Assembly: GCA_025174535.1 (NCBI GenBank)
Contig: JALBUN010000049.1
Coordinates: 1,736,001-1,800,000, forward strand
Length of the DNA stretch: 64,000 nucleotides
Origin: Cantharellus purpuraceus
Taxonomy: Eukaryota > Basidiomycota > Agaricomycetes > Cantharellales > Hydnaceae
Reading direction: 5' to 3'
A model generated the notes under the pieces. The model did no database searches. It was not told the DNA's origin and was given only the letters and a program-made list of their open reading frames with translations. This document shows, in pieces, positions 63,128 through 64,000 of this stretch. Positions within the stretch are counted from its first letter, which is position 1. The number at the start of each line of letters is the position of its first letter. The position numbers and the translations under genes were made by a program.

Positions 63128-64000
63128 TTATGCCACCTGAGTAGTCACTACACCCACATCTGAAGCTAATGGCACCATGCACGGCTCAGGGACTTTCAAC
63201 TCCACTCGCACAGGTATAGAAAAATCAGAACCGGCTTGTGTCCGCGTTTCTGTACCTATTGAGGTTTCTGATATCGCGCCTCTACGTTCCATCAATACCT
63301 TTTCTATTTCTTGCATCACTTCTTCACCTCGCCATTCCCCACAAAGGTATTCGATCATGTCGTAACTCTTCGCTCGTGCGAGGACTTCTTTGATTTCTTT
63401 TCGGCCAGCTTTTCCTAGTGTAGGGGTTGGGCCCTTGAATTGAGTGACACAAAATTTTGTATTGGACCAATGGATGGACAGGTGTTTGGCCTAGCCTCGA
63501 ATATTACCCATATTTTTCACACGTCAAAAATAGAGGAACGTACGAGTCGAATGTACTGAGGAAGCAGAGTGCTTTCAAGATCCAACAAGGGATTGGGGTC
63601 GAAACATGTCGGATTTGACTCAGCGGCAGTAGCAATCATGATAGAGTGTGCGCCTAAGCTCATCCCAATTGAATAAAACCAAGTCCATCAATCTATACGA
63701 ACACATACCAGTAATGTTTTTGACTCGTTTTGCATCTTCAAAACCCAAACAATCTCCATTCGTAATGACAGCAACGTCAACTCCTAACCCTTCTACAAAG
63801 TCAACAATCTCTCGCATTCGTTCTATAAGTGCCTTTTCCCGGGGCCGCATATTTCTCGTGCGACAATGCACTGTGATCGCGCTGACTCCTGTATCCACTA
63901 TGCGCTTTACAAGTTGCAGAGTATCTTCCTGCGATGGTAACAGCCGAATCTTGGCAGACACAGAAATCTCGGGTGGCAGATCTTTCCGCAGAGCTGTGAG
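63128..64000 (-). CDS. DUS2: tRNA-dihydrouridine(20) synthase, C-terminal part
   Basis: The gene runs off the right edge, so the N-terminus is outside. From the edge it reads LTALRKDLPPEISV, SAKIRLLPSQEDTLQLVKRI, VDTGVSAITVHCRTRNMRPR and DVAVITNGDCLGFEDAKRV, the TIM-barrel and FMN-binding segments of Dus2. An intron follows near 63650-63710. The next exon continues SIMIATAAESNPTCFDPNPL, then WSNTKFCVTQFKGP and GRKEIKEVLARAKSYD, and ends VGVVTTQVA at 63128-63130. The enzyme reduces U20 of cytosolic tRNAs with NADPH. Confidence 0.9.

Overview
The window is nuclear DNA of a filamentous basidiomycete, most likely a mushroom-forming Agaricomycete. Genes are intron-dense, with introns of about 50-65 nt. 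The gene set includes a fruit-body lectin, a chitin-binding chitinase and a small intron-rich ribosomal gene. A Ty3/gypsy chromovirus and an IS630/Tc1-like DDE transposase are also present. I see no tRNA or rRNA gene and no CRISPR-like array. No search could be run, so all family calls rest on motifs read from translated exons.

Bases 1-25 kb are mostly conserved housekeeping genes: an F-box/LRR fragment (+), MCR1 (-), the deubiquitinase UBP2 (-), a small coiled-coil ORF (-) whose start abuts DPH4 (+), the stress MAP kinase HOG1 (-), an O-fucosyltransferase-like membrane protein (-), a GH18 chitinase (-), a Ser/Ala-rich GPI-type protein (-), an Rrt8/EI24-like membrane protein (+) and RAD17 (+). 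Exon joins were checked for phase in MCR1, HOG1, DPH4 and several others.

Bases 25-41 kb are a repeat island. Inverted arms at 25.6 and 39.4 kb enclose a decayed repetitive-family gene, a GC-rich fragment of a medium-chain dehydrogenase gene that kept an intron, and a DDE transposase broken into pieces. The transposase is interrupted by a long insertion that contains a full-length 6.4 kb chromovirus (362-bp LTRs, GTAGA target duplication), and separately by an inverted solo LTR (TCATC duplication). Most premature stops in this island look like CpG to TpG changes. The island is flanked by two diverged copies of about 0.7 kb, one of which overlaps the 3' end of the prolyl isomerase gene ESS1.

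Bases 39.6-60 kb hold a dispersed family of genes I cannot name, whose products carry one or two copies of a roughly 130-residue domain centred on a WGRV-like motif. Copies range from an apparently intact two-domain gene (44.9 kb) and a one-domain gene (42.5 kb) to two broken copies, one of which carries a 44-bp minisatellite spanning a 5' splice site. Between them lie a WKF-domain gene and RPS28 (head to head), PUP2, an ISWI remodeller and a 2OG-Fe(II) oxygenase.

Bases 60-64 kb are sparse, then carry a fruit-body lectin and the start-truncated end of DUS2.
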